Positions 46,295 to 56,434 of a DNA stretch of 64,000 nucleotides are shown in pieces. The notes below the pieces were generated by a model. It ran no database searches. It worked only from the letters and a program-made list of their open reading frames with translations, and was not told the origin of the DNA. This stretch comes from Rhizobium aethiopicum (GTDB lineage Bacteria; Pseudomonadota; Alphaproteobacteria; Rhizobiales; Rhizobiaceae): contig NZ_JACIFV010000003.1 in the NCBI RefSeq assembly GCF_014197535.1, positions 186,001 to 250,000 of the forward strand, read 5' to 3'. The translations under genes and the position numbers were made by a program. Position 1 is the stretch's first letter. Every line of letters starts with the position of its first letter.

Positions 46295-47358
46295 CGATTT
46301 CGCGTCCTCGGATCGAGTGTCCGGTAGAGAAGATCGGACAGAAGGTTGATGCCGATGAAGATCGTCCCGATGACGATCGTGCCGCCGAGCACGGCGTTCA
46401 TATCGGCGTTCTGCAGCGAATTAGTGATGTAGAGCCCGATGCCCGGCCAGGAAAAGACGGTCTCGGTCAGCACCGATCCTTCGAGCAGCCCGGCATAGGA
46501 AAGCGCGATGACGGTGACGAGCGGCACGGCGGCATTGCGCAGCGCATGGCCCCAGATCACCCGTGTTTCCGAAAGCCCCTTGGCGCGCGCAGCGACGATA
46601 TATTCCTGCGAAAGCTCGTTCAGCATGAAGCTGCGGGTCATGCGACTGATATAGGCGAGCGAGAAATAGCCGAGCAGCGAAGCGGGCAGAATGATGTGGC
46701 GGAAGACGTCATAGAAGACATCCCATTGCCCCTGCCAGGCGCTATCCAGAAGATAGAAGCCGGTGATCGGCGTGAAGGTATATTCGAAGACGATGTCGAT
46801 GCGGCCGGGGAAGGCCACCCAGCGCAGCTGCGCATAGAAGATGACGAGCGAAATCAGCGCCAGCCAGAAAATCGGCACGGAGTAGCCGACGAGGCCGATG
46901 ACGCGCACGACCTGGTCGGCGATGCTGCCGCGACGCACGGCAGCGATAACCCCGAGCGGCACGCCGACGCAGGCGCCGATCAGCGTTCCCAACGTCGCGA
47001 GCTCGATCGTCGCCGGCATGACCCGGCGGATATCGACCATGACAGGATTGGTCGTCAGCACCGAATTGCCGAAATCACCGGACAGGACGCCTTTGATATA
47101 GATGTAGAACTGCTGATAGAGCGGCAGGTTGAAACCCATCTCCTGGCGCACCCGCTCGACGACATGGGTCGGGGCGCGGTCGCCGAGGATGGCGAGCACG
47201 GGATCGATCGGCACGACACGGCCGATGAAGAAGGTGACGGCCAGCAGGCCAAGATAGGTGGTGACGGCGGCGAACAGGAACCGCCCCAAAGCCTTGGCGA
47301 AGGCGCTGGCACGGCCCTTGCGGGGCCGCGCCTCCTGCCTGGTTTCGATGGTGCTCAC
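46291..47358 (-). CDS. peptide ABC transporter, permease (DppB-like)
   Basis: A 355-residue permease with the N-terminal helix and the FIGRVVPIDPVLAILGDRAP segment of DppB-type proteins, the periplasmic GDFGNSVLT motif and the EAA loop EYIVAARAKGLSETRVIWGHALRNA. It lies 18 bases after the binding-protein gene and is coupled to the second permease by a 4-base overlap. Confidence 0.92.
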   Translation of the reverse strand: MSTIETRQEARPRKGRASAFAKALGRFLFAAVTTYLGLLAVTFFIGRVVPIDPVLAILGDRAPTHVVERVRQEMGFNLPLYQQFYIYIKGVLSGDFGNSVLTTNPVMVDIRRVMPATIELATLGTLIGACVGVPLGVIAAVRRGSIADQVVRVIGLVGYSVPIFWLALISLVIFYAQLRWVAFPGRIDIVFEYTFTPITGFYLLDSAWQGQWDVFYDVFRHIILPASLLGYFSLAYISRMTRSFMLNELSQEYIVAARAKGLSETRVIWGHALRNAAVPLVTVIALSYAGLLEGSVLTETVFSWPGIGLYITNSLQNADMNAVLGGTIVIGTIFIGINLLSDLLYRTLDPRTRNR

Positions 47359-47376
47359 GCCCCTAATCCTGCCGGA

Positions 47377-49020
47377 TTATTCCTTGGCGATCGGGCCGAC
47401 GAAGTTGGTATCGAAGCTCGGACCCAGTTTGAACTCCTTCAGATTCTTCCGATAACCGGCGACCTCGGTTTGCTGGAAGATGATGACAAAGGGGCTGTTG
47501 GCGAGGAACTTCTTCTGGATATCCTCGTACATCGCCGCGCGCTTGGCGTTGTCACGTTCGAGAAGCGCAGCCTTGGTTTGCTTGTCGAGTTCCGGCGCTT
47601 CCCAGGTGTTGCGCCAGGCGAGTGTCTTCACCGTGCCCGCATCCGAATTGTCAGGATTACTTGTGAAGGTATCGGCATTGGAGTTCGGATCGAAGTAATC
47701 CGAGCCCCAGTTACCAATATAGATGTCGTGGGTGCGAGCGCGATATTTGGTCAGCGTCTGCTTGCCGTCACCCGGAATGATTTCCAGCTTGACGCCGGCC
47801 TGCGCCAGCGTCTGCTGCATGGATTCGGCAATACCGGTGACCGGCTGTGTGTTGCGCACGTCCATCGTCACCGAAAAGCCGTCAGGAACTCCGGCCTTGG
47901 CAAGTAGTTCCTTGGCCTTTGCGACATCGAGCTTGTACGGGTTTTCGTCGAGCGCGCCGAGCTGGCCCTTCGGCAGGAAAGTCTGGTGGATCTCGCCGAT
48001 CCCCTTGATCAAGGTTGCGCCGATCGCATCGTAGTCGACCAGATATTTGAAAGCCTCCTGAACTTCGGGCTTCTTCAGGTTCTCGTTCTTGTTGTTCAGG
48101 CTGACATAGTAGATCGTGCCCTTTGGCGCGCTGGTCGTCGCCAGATCGGCATTCTTGGAAACGGCGTCGATATCACCCGGCTCGAGATTGCGGGCGATGT
48201 CGATATCGCCGGCTTCGAGCGCCAGCCGCTGCGCCGAACTTTCCTTCATATAGCGGTAGATCACGCGGCTGAGCTTGGCCTTGTCGCCGTAATAATTATC
48301 GTTGCGCTCCAGCACGACGACTTCGTTGGCCCGCCATTCGCGCAGCTTGAAAGCGCCGGAGCCGGCATAGCCGGTTTTCAACCATTCGTTGCCGAAATCA
48401 TTGTCGTATTTGTGCTCGGCATCCGGCGTCACCGCCTTCACATGTTCCATCACCAGCTTCTTGTCGACGACGGAAGCGACGGTCGCCGTCAGGCAGTTGA
48501 GCACGAAGCTCGGCGCATAGGCCTTGTCCACGGTGAAGACGAAGGTATTGGCGTCGGCCGCCTTGGCCTTTTCGGTGACATTGTCGCCGGTCAGGCCGAA
48601 CTGAGTGAGGATGAAGGCCGGGCTTTTGTCGAGCTTGACGGCGCGTTCGAACGACCAGGCGACGTCTTCTGCGGTGATCGGATTGCCGGAGGCGAATTTC
48701 AGGCCGGGTTTCAGCTTGAAAGTATAGGTGAGACCGTCATCCGAAACGCTCCAGCTCTCGGCAAGATCACCCTTCACCTTGGACGTGTCGGCGAGATCGA
48801 GACGAACGAGCAGGCTGTAGCTGTTGCTGGTAATCTCCGCGGTCGAAAGCTCGAAAGCCTCGCCTGGATCCATGGTGATGATGTCGTCGATGGCAAAGCC
48901 TTCGACCAGCGTGTCCTTAGGCGTCTCGGCATAGGCGGCGGGTGCTGTCATCATCAGGAGCGAAAGGGCGGCTCCTGCAGAAAGCCGGCGGAAATTGCGG
49001 CTGAGCTTGGCGATCATCAT
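47377..49020 (-). CDS. peptide ABC transporter, substrate-binding protein
   Basis: A 547-residue family-5 periplasmic binding protein with a signal peptide ending AAYA. The family motif appears as LAESWSVSDDGLTYTFKLKPGLKFASGNPITAEDVAWSFER, given here only as its landmarks LAESW and GLTYTF. ATG 49020 is preceded by GGGGA. It is first in the operon, and the neighbouring M19 dipeptidase suggests di- or oligopeptide uptake, though the exact ligand is unknown. Confidence 0.9.
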   Translation of the reverse strand: MMIAKLSRNFRRLSAGAALSLLMMTAPAAYAETPKDTLVEGFAIDDIITMDPGEAFELSTAEITSNSYSLLVRLDLADTSKVKGDLAESWSVSDDGLTYTFKLKPGLKFASGNPITAEDVAWSFERAVKLDKSPAFILTQFGLTGDNVTEKAKAADANTFVFTVDKAYAPSFVLNCLTATVASVVDKKLVMEHVKAVTPDAEHKYDNDFGNEWLKTGYAGSGAFKLREWRANEVVVLERNDNYYGDKAKLSRVIYRYMKESSAQRLALEAGDIDIARNLEPGDIDAVSKNADLATTSAPKGTIYYVSLNNKNENLKKPEVQEAFKYLVDYDAIGATLIKGIGEIHQTFLPKGQLGALDENPYKLDVAKAKELLAKAGVPDGFSVTMDVRNTQPVTGIAESMQQTLAQAGVKLEIIPGDGKQTLTKYRARTHDIYIGNWGSDYFDPNSNADTFTSNPDNSDAGTVKTLAWRNTWEAPELDKQTKAALLERDNAKRAAMYEDIQKKFLANSPFVIIFQQTEVAGYRKNLKEFKLGPSFDTNFVGPIAKE

Positions 49021-49120
49021 GGTCTGTTCCCCTGTTCTTGATTGATTACGAAGCGTTTTGCGTGTCATATTCCATTAAAACTATTGTCCGTTTTCAGAGC
49101 GTCCAGGGGCGCGCGACACT

Positions 49121-50179
49121 TTAGGCGCGATCCTCCCGCCATGCTTGCGCCAGAATACGAAGCCAATTTTCACGGGCAAGTTTCGTCAGGTCGGCCTCAC
49201 CATATCCAACCTCCCGGAGAGCGGCAATCAGCTTCTGATTGCCGGCCGCATCGCCGATTTCCTCAGGAATGGTTGCACCGTCGAAGTCTGATCCGAGCGC
49301 CACGCAGTCGATGCCGATGCGGTTCACCAGATAGTCGATGTGGCGGATCATGTCGGCAAGCGGCGTATCGCTGTCCGAACGGCCGTCGGCGCGCAACATG
49401 GCGGTGGCATAATTGATGCCGACGAGCCCGCGGCTTTCTCGGATCGCGTCGAGCTGCCTGTCCGTCAGGTTGCGCGCGACCGGCGTCAGCGCATGCGCAT
49501 TGGAATGGCTGGCGACCAGCGGCTGGTCCGTCGTCTTCGCTACATCCCAGAAGCCTTTTTCGGTGATATGGGCAAGATCGATGAGGATACCGAGGCGATT
49601 GCACTCCCTCACCAGCTCGAAACCAGCGTCGGTGAGGCCGGGCGCCGTATCCGGTGACATCGGGAAGGCGAAGGGAACGCCGTGACCGAAGACGTTGTGC
49701 CGGCTCCAGACCGGGCCAAGCGATCGCAGTCCCGCTGCATAGAATACTTCGAGAGCCGAAAGATCGGGGCCGATCGCTTCGCAGCCTTCAATATGCATGA
49801 CGGCGGCAAAGATGCCGTCCTCTATGGCGCCGCGGATGTCCTTCACCGTCCGGCAGAGCCGCCAGGCGCCTGCCTGATCGAGCCGCAGCGCGATCGCCGC
49901 CATTTCGGTGGCGATGGTGAGGGACGGCAGCGGATCGAGAGGGGCCGCCATCGGTGTGATGTAGCGGCCATCGGCATCCGGATCGGCGAAGACAAGATCG
50001 CCCGAAGGAATGTAGATGGCGCAGAGACCGCCGGAAAGACCGCCCTCTTTCGCCCGGCGCGCATCGATATGGCCGGTCGTCGTGCCGTCTGCGAATTCCG
50101 CGATCGGGTCGCTGCCGTCTTTTGAATGTGTCCAGAGTCGAAGGAGAACGTCGTTGTGGCCGTCAAATACGAATTGCAT
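49121..50179 (-). CDS. M19 renal-dipeptidase-type metallopeptidase
   Basis: A 352-residue binuclear-zinc dipeptidase. The N-terminal metal motif is FDGHNDVLLRLW, the bridging Glu is in MHIEGCEAIG, and the His ligands lie in IDLAHITEKGFWD and VASHSNAHAL, with the C-terminal Asp in ALGSDFDG. Start 50179 has AGGAAG 4 bases upstream. It is not secreted by any visible signal, so it acts in the cytoplasm. It lies just upstream of, and on the same strand as, the peptide transporter, so it may hydrolyse imported dipeptides. Confidence 0.92.
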   Translation of the reverse strand: MQFVFDGHNDVLLRLWTHSKDGSDPIAEFADGTTTGHIDARRAKEGGLSGGLCAIYIPSGDLVFADPDADGRYITPMAAPLDPLPSLTIATEMAAIALRLDQAGAWRLCRTVKDIRGAIEDGIFAAVMHIEGCEAIGPDLSALEVFYAAGLRSLGPVWSRHNVFGHGVPFAFPMSPDTAPGLTDAGFELVRECNRLGILIDLAHITEKGFWDVAKTTDQPLVASHSNAHALTPVARNLTDRQLDAIRESRGLVGINYATAMLRADGRSDSDTPLADMIRHIDYLVNRIGIDCVALGSDFDGATIPEEIGDAAGNQKLIAALREVGYGEADLTKLARENWLRILAQAWREDRA

Positions 50180-50300
50180 CTGTCTTCCTGCGCTGCCCGA
50201 GGCGGGCGTATGACCTGGCAGAATAGAAAAGCTGGCGGGATTCGCCATCCTTTTTTTAAAAAATCTGTCGTCGTCTCCAAGAGCTTCGCCGAAATGGAAA

Positions 50301-50318
50301 CGGGGGCCGAAGCCCCCG
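50301..50318 (-). terminator. terminator of the sugar/inositol ABC operon
   Basis: CGGGGGC and GCCCCCG form a 7-bp stem with a 4-base loop, followed on the minus strand by TTTCC. It lies 28 bases past the permease stop. Confidence 0.7.
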
Positions 50319-50345
50319 CAAATGATCGGTTCGCACTGCCTGAGA

Positions 50346-51371
50346 TCAGTGCTTGCGCCTTTTCTTCTGCCTGTAGACGTCGATGACGACGGCCGCGACG
50401 ATGATGAAGCCTTTGACGATCTCCTGGTAATAGGCGTCGATCCTGAGGAAGGTGAAGCCCGAGGTCATGACGCCGAGAATGATGGTGCCGATGACTGTGC
50501 CGGTGATGCGCCCGACGCCGCCAGTGAGCGAGGTGCCGCCGATGACGGTCGCGGCGATCGCGTCCAACTCATATCCGACGCCCATGCTTGCCTGCGCGGT
50601 TTCCGCACGCGCCGCCGTGACGATACCGGCGAGACCAGCAAGCAATCCAGCGATCACATAGACTTTGACGAGGTGCGCTTCGATGTGGATACCGGAAACG
50701 CGGGCGGCCTGGGGGTTCGCGCCGATGGCGTAGGTGAACTTTCCATAGCGGGTGTAGCGCAGCGCGATATGGAAGATCAGTGCAACGACGAGGAAGACGA
50801 CAACCGGCCACGCCTTCGTTCCAATGAAATGAAACTGCTCGGTGATGCCGGAAACCGGCTGTCCCTTCGTATACCACTTGGCAACACCTCTGGCGGAAAC
50901 GAACATGCCAAGCGTTGCAATGAACGGCGGGATCTTCGTATAGGCGATGAGCGCGCCGTTCGCGAGACCCGCCGCCGCTCCGATCAGCAGACCGATCACG
51001 ATGGGCACGAGCGCCGGAAGATCGGTCAGCGAAGGGAAGACGGCCCGCCCCCAGGTGGAGGACTGAGCGAAACTGGTTGCGATCATCGCCGTCATGCCGA
51101 CGACGGAGCCCGATGATAGATCGATGCCGCCTGTTATGATGACCTGCGTAACGCCAACGGCGATAATGCCGATGACGGAGACCTGCAGGATCATGATTGT
51201 CAGGCGCTGCGAATTCATCAGGAAGCTTTGGCCGATGAACATCCAGCCGAGCGCTTCATAGATGAGCGCGATGCCGACAAGCACCAGGAAGATGCTGAGT
51301 TCCGGCGGCATACGCCGCCGTCTCTGCCGGGTTGCGAGCGGGGCCGTACCCTCTGCTGCCTTGGTACTCAT
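50346..51371 (-). CDS. sugar / myo-inositol ABC transporter, permease
   Basis: A 341-residue RbsC-type permease with about eight to ten helices. Typical segments are VTQVIITGGIDLSSGSVVG, PPFIATLGMFVSARGVAKWY and the EAA-like loop YAIGANPQAARVSGI. It is last of a binding protein - ATPase - permease operon, the order found for the rhizobial myo-inositol transporter ibpA-iatA-iatP. Confidence 0.9.
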   Translation of the reverse strand: MSTKAAEGTAPLATRQRRRRMPPELSIFLVLVGIALIYEALGWMFIGQSFLMNSQRLTIMILQVSVIGIIAVGVTQVIITGGIDLSSGSVVGMTAMIATSFAQSSTWGRAVFPSLTDLPALVPIVIGLLIGAAAGLANGALIAYTKIPPFIATLGMFVSARGVAKWYTKGQPVSGITEQFHFIGTKAWPVVVFLVVALIFHIALRYTRYGKFTYAIGANPQAARVSGIHIEAHLVKVYVIAGLLAGLAGIVTAARAETAQASMGVGYELDAIAATVIGGTSLTGGVGRITGTVIGTIILGVMTSGFTFLRIDAYYQEIVKGFIIVAAVVIDVYRQKKRRKH

Positions 51372-51405
51372 ATCAAACCTCCCTTAGGCGATCGCAAGCT
51401 GCGCA

Positions 51406-52947
51406 TTACCGCGCAGCCAGCTCCATCACCTTGATCTGCGTTGCTTCATCGCGATTGAGGAAACCGGTCACCAGGCCCTCATGCATGACCATGATGCGGT
51501 CGCTCATGCCGAGAACCTCGGGCATTTCGGATGAGATCATGATGACTGCCACGCCGTTTCGCGCCATTTCCGTGACCAGCCGATGGATTTCCGCCTTGGC
51601 GCCGACATCGATGCCGCGTGTCGGTTCATCGAGGATCAGGATCTTCGGATGGGTGAGCAGCCAGCGCCCGATCAGCACTTTCTGCTGATTGCCACCCGAA
51701 AGGTTTTCCACCCGCTCGTAAAGATTGGGGGTTTTCACGCGCAGCCTTTTCGCCATGTCTTCGCAGGTCGCCTCGAGCGCTCCCTGCTGCACGAAACCAC
51801 CCTTGACAAATTTGTCCTGCAGGACGGCGATCTGCATGTTTTCCAGGATATCCAGGATCAATAGGCAGCCGGTGTCTTTGCGATCCTCCGTCAGGAATGC
51901 CATCTGGTGACGGATGGCCTCGGTCGGCGAGGAAATCGTCACCGGCTTGCCGAACAGTTCGATCGTGCCGGAGCTTGCCGGCGTCACGCCGAACAGCGTT
52001 TCGGCGACATTCGACCGTCCGGAGCCGACGAGGCCCGCCACACCGAGAATCTCGCCGGCTCTGACCTCGAAGGAAACATTGCGGAAGACGCCCTTGAGAC
52101 AGAGGTCTTTGACGGAGAGCACGACCTCGCCGATGGGCACCTCTTCCTTCGGAAACATCTGAGTGATCTCGCGCCCGACCATCATGCGGATGATGTCGTC
52201 GCGGGTGACGTCGGTCGAGGCATGCGTGCCGATATATCGGCCATCGCGGAAGACGGAAAACTCGTCGGCGATCTCGAAGAGCTCGTTCATCTTGTGGGTG
52301 ATGTAGACGATGCCGATGCCCTCAGACCTGAGATCGCGGATGATGCGGAAAAGATGCTCGACCTCGCGCTCCGTCAGGGCCGAAGTGGGCTCGTCCATGA
52401 TGAGGACATCGGAATTATAGGAAACCGCCTTGGCGATCTCGACCATCTGCCGGTTGGCGACCGAGAGGTGACGGACTTCGATATCGGGATCGATATCAAT
52501 ATTGAGCCGGGCAAACAGCTCCTCGGTCATGCTATGCATCATGCCATGGTCAATGAAACCGAAGCGGTTCTTCGGTTCGCGGCGGATCCAGATATTTTCA
52601 GCGACCGTCATGAACGGCATCAGGTTCAGCTCCTGATGGATCATGGCGATACCGTTCTCCAGCGCATCGAGCGGAGATTTCAGCTGGATCTCGACCCCTT
52701 TGAGGCGAATATCGCCTTTATCGGGCGTATAGATGCCGGCGAGAATCTTCATCAATGTCGATTTGCCGGCGCCATTTTCGCCCATCAGCGCATGCACGGA
52801 GGCGCGCTTCAGCCGGAACTGCACGTCATCGAGGGCGACGACACCGGGAAACTCCTTGCGAACGCCCTCGGCGCTCAGCAGATATTCCGCATTCGGAACT
52901 GCGCCGCTCGCACGCACGGCGGCCATGGTTGTCGGGCTGACGGCCAT
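51406..52947 (-). CDS. sugar / myo-inositol ABC transporter, ATP-binding protein
   Basis: A 513-residue duplicated RbsA/MglA-type ATPase. The first half has Walker [10 protein letters not shown], Walker [13 protein letters not shown] and switch His in ITHKM. The second half has a degenerate P-loop (GLVGSGRSN), signature LSGGNQQK and Walker [16 protein letters not shown] 52947 follows GGAGGAG. It is the middle gene of the operon. Confidence 0.92.
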   Translation of the reverse strand: MAVSPTTMAAVRASGAVPNAEYLLSAEGVRKEFPGVVALDDVQFRLKRASVHALMGENGAGKSTLMKILAGIYTPDKGDIRLKGVEIQLKSPLDALENGIAMIHQELNLMPFMTVAENIWIRREPKNRFGFIDHGMMHSMTEELFARLNIDIDPDIEVRHLSVANRQMVEIAKAVSYNSDVLIMDEPTSALTEREVEHLFRIIRDLRSEGIGIVYITHKMNELFEIADEFSVFRDGRYIGTHASTDVTRDDIIRMMVGREITQMFPKEEVPIGEVVLSVKDLCLKGVFRNVSFEVRAGEILGVAGLVGSGRSNVAETLFGVTPASSGTIELFGKPVTISSPTEAIRHQMAFLTEDRKDTGCLLILDILENMQIAVLQDKFVKGGFVQQGALEATCEDMAKRLRVKTPNLYERVENLSGGNQQKVLIGRWLLTHPKILILDEPTRGIDVGAKAEIHRLVTEMARNGVAVIMISSEMPEVLGMSDRIMVMHEGLVTGFLNRDEATQIKVMELAAR

Positions 52948-52978
52948 ATCATCTCCTCCAAATACGGACAGGCGGAAA

Positions 52979-53001
52979 GGATGCGGGCAGAGCCCGCATC
53001 C
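52979..53001 (-). terminator. intercistronic hairpin after binding-protein gene
   Basis: GGATGCGGGC and GCCCGCATCC form a perfect 10-bp stem with an AGA loop between the binding-protein and ATPase genes. Such hairpins usually stabilise the binding-protein mRNA and lower transporter expression. Confidence 0.65.
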
Positions 53002-53015
53002 TGTTGGCACTCGTC

Positions 53016-53945
53016 TCAGTTCTTGGTGACGAAGTCCTTGACGTTTTCAGGCGTGACGAGCTGGAAGGGAATGTACACCTTCTTCTCGGTCTTTTCGCCC
53101 TTGGCGATCTTGAGCGCCGTGTCGAGTGCGCCCTTGCCCTGGCCGGCAGCGTCCTGGAAGACGGTGACGTCGAGGTCGCCTGCCTGCATGGCGGCAAGCG
53201 CGTCCTGGGTGGCGTCGACGCCGCCGATGACGACCTTCTTCATATCCTTGCCGGCTGCCTTCAGTGCCTGGATGGCGCCGATCGCCATTTCGTCGTTGTT
53301 GGAGATCACCGCGTCGAACTCGATGCCGCTGGAGAGCCAGTTGGTCATCAGGTCGGCGCCCTGGGTGCGGTCCCAGTTGGCCGTCTGCTCTTCGACAATT
53401 TCAAGGCCCTTGCACTCGTCGGTCTTGACGACGTCGTGGACGTCCTGGGTGCGCATGCGGGCAGCCTGGTTGGAAAGCTCGCCCATGATGACGACGGCCT
53501 TGCCCTTGCCACCGAGAATGCGGCAGATTTCCTTGGTTTCCAGCGTGCCGGATTCCTGCTCGTTGGAAGCGACGAAGGCCTGCTTTTCCGGAAGCGTGTC
53601 GACGTTGACCGGCTGGCGGTTGACGTAAACCAGCGGAATGCCGGCATCGGCGGCAAGCTTGGACATTGCCGTGGTCGCGTCGGTATCGACAGGGTTGACG
53701 ATGATTGCATCGACCTTGGAGGCGATGAAATTCTGGATCTGGCTCTGCTGCTTGGAAACGTCGTTCTGCGCGTCTTCGACCTGCAGCGTGACGCCGCTCA
53801 GCGTTTTGGCATAATCGGTCATGCCGTTGCGCAGAACGGTCAGGAAGTTGTCGTCGAACTTCGCCATCGACACGCCAACCGTTTCCGCGTGGGCGGCCGT
53901 CGACATGACGAGCGCCATCGCAGTGCCCAGGATAAACTTTTTCAT
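53016..53945 (-). CDS. sugar / myo-inositol ABC transporter, binding protein
   Basis: A 309-residue periplasmic-binding-protein type I (RbsB-like) with a signal peptide ending AAHA. Ligand-contact regions are [47 protein letters not shown] and [20 protein letters not shown]. It resembles inositol/rhizopine-binding proteins (IbpA/MocB) more than plain ribose-binding proteins. A GGAA-N6-TTCC element upstream, the IolR motif of S. meliloti, supports inositol as the ligand. GGAGGAAG precedes ATG 53945. Confidence 0.82.
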   Translation of the reverse strand: MKKFILGTAMALVMSTAAHAETVGVSMAKFDDNFLTVLRNGMTDYAKTLSGVTLQVEDAQNDVSKQQSQIQNFIASKVDAIIVNPVDTDATTAMSKLAADAGIPLVYVNRQPVNVDTLPEKQAFVASNEQESGTLETKEICRILGGKGKAVVIMGELSNQAARMRTQDVHDVVKTDECKGLEIVEEQTANWDRTQGADLMTNWLSSGIEFDAVISNNDEMAIGAIQALKAAGKDMKKVVIGGVDATQDALAAMQAGDLDVTVFQDAAGQGKGALDTALKIAKGEKTEKKVYIPFQLVTPENVKDFVTKN

Positions 53946-54047
53946 TTTTACTTCCTCCACAAAGCGGTGCCCGGCTGCACCCTCCTCACGCCGGAGCTCC
54001 AGGCATCTGCCCTGAAGCCGCAATTGCTGCGCCACCTCTCCCGCGGC

Positions 54048-54063
54048 GTTCCGAAAACGGAAC
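54048..54063. promoter_or_regulatory. palindrome GTTCCG-N4-CGGAAC upstream of binding-protein gene
   Basis: An exact inverted repeat with 6-bp arms, 103 bases ahead of the binding-protein start and 26 bases from the IolR-like site. It may be a second operator or half of a composite site. Confidence 0.4.
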
Positions 54064-54088
54064 AAACAAACCGTAAAATTTGTTATGC

Positions 54089-54102
54089 GGAATATTCATT
54101 CC
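54089..54102. promoter_or_regulatory. IolR-like operator GGAA-N6-TTCC
   Basis: GGAATATTCATTCC fits the GGAA-N6-TTCC motif described for the inositol repressor IolR in S. meliloti. It lies in the promoter region of the binding-protein gene. No iolR gene is in this window. Confidence 0.55.
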
Positions 54103-54312
54103 ATTTTCTGGGAACGACGTCAAGCCTCTCTTTAGCGGCACTCGGGATATTGATGGGGCAATGCATGGGAATTGCGCGCGGCACACGCGTTCGGCGGCAT
54201 TGCGCACGAAGTGGGCAGCCTCCATCTATGGGAAGGTCGAAGACAGGCTCACCGCCGCAGGCCCTTCGACATCCGCCGCGGCCGCCCATTGAAGATTTTG
54301 GAGACAGGACTG

Positions 54313-54810
54313 ATGTCCATTTCGATCTATCGCCTTACCGTTCCGATGTTCCAGCGCGGCCTCGCCAGCCTGAAGACCTATCTCGACAAGGCTGAAGCCT
54401 ATGCGAAGGAAAAGAATATCGATCCCGCCATACTCGTCTCCGCCTGGCTTGCGCCCGACATGCTGCCACTCGCCGGTCAGTATCAGCGGGCCAGCGACAG
54501 CGCCAAGTTCACGCTCGCTCGTCTGACCGCAACCGACGCGCCGAAGTTCGAGGATAACGAGACGACGATCGAGCAGTTGCGCGAGCGCCTGGCAAAGACC
54601 GAAGCCTATCTCGCCACCTTTTCGGCGCAAGCGCTGGAGGGCGCGGAAAGCCGCCAGATCACTCTGCCGGGCAAGAGCGGCATCGTGCTGCAGGGTGACG
54701 AATATATCACCACCTTCGCCCTGCCGAACTTCTACTTTCACGTCGCTACCGCCCACGCCATCCTGCGCAACCAGGGCGCACCGATCGGCAAGCGCGATTA
54801 TCTCGGTTGA
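54313..54810 (+). CDS. DUF1993 domain protein
   Basis: A 165-residue helical protein with the DUF1993 start MSISIYRLTVPMFQRGLASL and the later ALPNFYFHVATAHAILRNQG segment containing conserved His residues. This is reminiscent of DinB-like four-helix bundles. Function is unknown. ATG 54313 has GGAG at 8 bases. It converges on the hydrolase gene downstream. Confidence 0.88.
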   Translation: MSISIYRLTVPMFQRGLASLKTYLDKAEAYAKEKNIDPAILVSAWLAPDMLPLAGQYQRASDSAKFTLARLTATDAPKFEDNETTIEQLRERLAKTEAYLATFSAQALEGAESRQITLPGKSGIVLQGDEYITTFALPNFYFHVATAHAILRNQGAPIGKRDYLG

Positions 54811-54817
54811 TTCAAGG

Positions 54818-54857
54818 CAATTCCAGCAAAAGCGCACAGCGGGTCTTGCTGGAATTG
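54818..54857. terminator. bidirectional hairpin between convergent genes
   Basis: CAATTCCAGCAA and TTGCTGGAATTG are exact reverse complements around a 16-base loop. The unit resembles a hairpin element dispersed in rhizobial genomes and lies between two convergent stops (54810 and 54872). There is no T run. Confidence 0.55.
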
Positions 54858-54871
54858 CGTACGGAAATGCT

Positions 54872-56434
54872 CTACCGGGGTCGGAGCGTTACCGGCCCCT
54901 TTTCCGTCAGTTCGGTATAGGCAAGCGTCTGGTCGAGATGCCGGGCTCTCAGCGAGAGCAACTTCTCGGCATATTCAAGCCGGATCGCCGCATAGGCCGG
55001 ATCAGCCGCGACGTCGTCGAGTTCCATCGGATCATTGCCGAGATTGAAGAGCAGCGGCGGCAGTGCGGTAAAATGCACATATTTGAACCGACCGTCGCGG
55101 ATCACCGCGAGATTGCATTGGTTCGACCTCAGCCCGAAATGCCGCTCCGCCTCACCGTTGGCAATGTCGCGAAAATCGAATTCCCAGAATATCGCGTCGC
55201 GCCAGCCTTCCGCGCGCTCGCCCCGGATGAACCCCATCAGCGACCGGCCGTCGAGCCCGTTCTTTGCCTCGATGCCGAGCCTTGCGCACAGGGTGGGAAA
55301 AATATCCGCAGCGCTGGTGAAATCGTCAACGATCCTGCCGGCCGCAGCATTCGCCGGATCGCGGATTATCAGCGGGATATGGTAGCTGCCATCGAAGAAG
55401 CCACCCTTGCCGAGCGTCCAGTGATCTCCCGCCATCTCGGCGTGGTCCGAGGTGAAGACGACGAGCGTATTCTCCCAAGACCCTGCATCCTTCAGCGCCT
55501 GCCAGATCCGGCCGAGCTGCGCATCGACCTCTGAGATCATCCCGTAATAAATCGCCCGGATCGCCGCGAAATTCTCACTGCTCCAGGCGCTGAGCGGCCC
55601 TTGCGCCCCGTGAATGAAGCTGCCCTTGTCGGTGAGCGACATGGCATAGGCGAGATAGGAATGAGCCTCCTGTTCCGCTTCGCGATTTTCCGCACGCGCA
55701 AAGGCCGGCCCGTCACCCGGCTTGTACATCCGGTTGAACGGCGCCGGCACGGAAAATGGCGGGTGCGGACGCAAGAAAGAAACATGCGCAAACCACGGTC
55801 GGTCCTGTTCTCCCATCCAGCGAATGAACTCGCCGGCCAGGAAGGCGGTCTGGGTCTCATCGCTGGAATAGGCTGGCGCCGCATCGGAAATTACGCCGGC
55901 TTGCGCACCGACGGGGATATGGATGTCGCGGCTGACGGCATTTGCATGGCCACGTGACCTGAGCCATGAGAGCCATTGCCGCTCATGCTCGGGCAGGAGC
56001 TGGCGAGCGGTAAAACCCGGCAACACGCCTTCATAGGTCGTCAGATGCGGGTCGGCCGCATCCATGCCGCGCGGATCGGGCGCCGTGTCGGTATAGCCGA
56101 ACAGCGTCGGGTCGTATCCCGCCCGCCGGGCCGCCAGCGCCAGATTGTCGAAGCGCGCGTCGAGCGGCGAACCATTGCGGCAGACGCGGTGGTTCATCTG
56201 ATAAAGGCCGGTATAGAGCGTGGCCCGGGCCGGCGAGCAGGGGGCCGCCCCGGCATAATGCTGCCGGAAGAGCGTGCCTTCGCGTGCCAGCGCATCGATG
56301 TGAGGTGTTTTCACACAAGCATGACCGACCGCCGATAGGCAGCCGCCACGCCATTGGTCCGCAGTGATCAGCAGAATATTGGGCCGGCGGAGCTTCTCAA
56401 TGCGTTTCGGCTCAATGCTGGTTGGATTTTGCAT
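54872..56434 (-). CDS. formylglycine-dependent sulfatase / phosphonate monoester hydrolase-like
   Basis: A 520-residue alkaline-phosphatase-superfamily hydrolase. The formylglycine site is CSPAR in GAAPCSPARATLYTGLY (~residue 66). Metal ligands appear in LLITADQW and FTSDHAEMAGDHW. HVSFLRPHPPFSVPAPF, EFDFRDIANGE and YVHFTALPPLLFNLGNDP closely resemble the R. leguminosarum phosphonate monoester hydrolase family. The substrate (sulfate ester, phosphate diester or phosphonate) is unresolved. Its start overlaps the end of galE by 23 bases, implying co-translation. No formylglycine-generating enzyme gene is in the window. Confidence 0.85.
   Translation of the reverse strand: MQNPTSIEPKRIEKLRRPNILLITADQWRGGCLSAVGHACVKTPHIDALAREGTLFRQHYAGAAPCSPARATLYTGLYQMNHRVCRNGSPLDARFDNLALAARRAGYDPTLFGYTDTAPDPRGMDAADPHLTTYEGVLPGFTARQLLPEHERQWLSWLRSRGHANAVSRDIHIPVGAQAGVISDAAPAYSSDETQTAFLAGEFIRWMGEQDRPWFAHVSFLRPHPPFSVPAPFNRMYKPGDGPAFARAENREAEQEAHSYLAYAMSLTDKGSFIHGAQGPLSAWSSENFAAIRAIYYGMISEVDAQLGRIWQALKDAGSWENTLVVFTSDHAEMAGDHWTLGKGGFFDGSYHIPLIIRDPANAAAGRIVDDFTSAADIFPTLCARLGIEAKNGLDGRSLMGFIRGERAEGWRDAIFWEFDFRDIANGEAERHFGLRSNQCNLAVIRDGRFKYVHFTALPPLLFNLGNDPMELDDVAADPAYAAIRLEYAEKLLSLRARHLDQTLAYTELTEKGPVTLRPR

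Noticed and set aside
54060..54088. GGAAC-N17-TGTT resembling an EcfG promoter toward the DUF1993 gene
   Set aside because: The spacing and -10 are only marginal, the gene starts about 225 bases later, and the GGAAC is part of a palindrome that better fits an operator.
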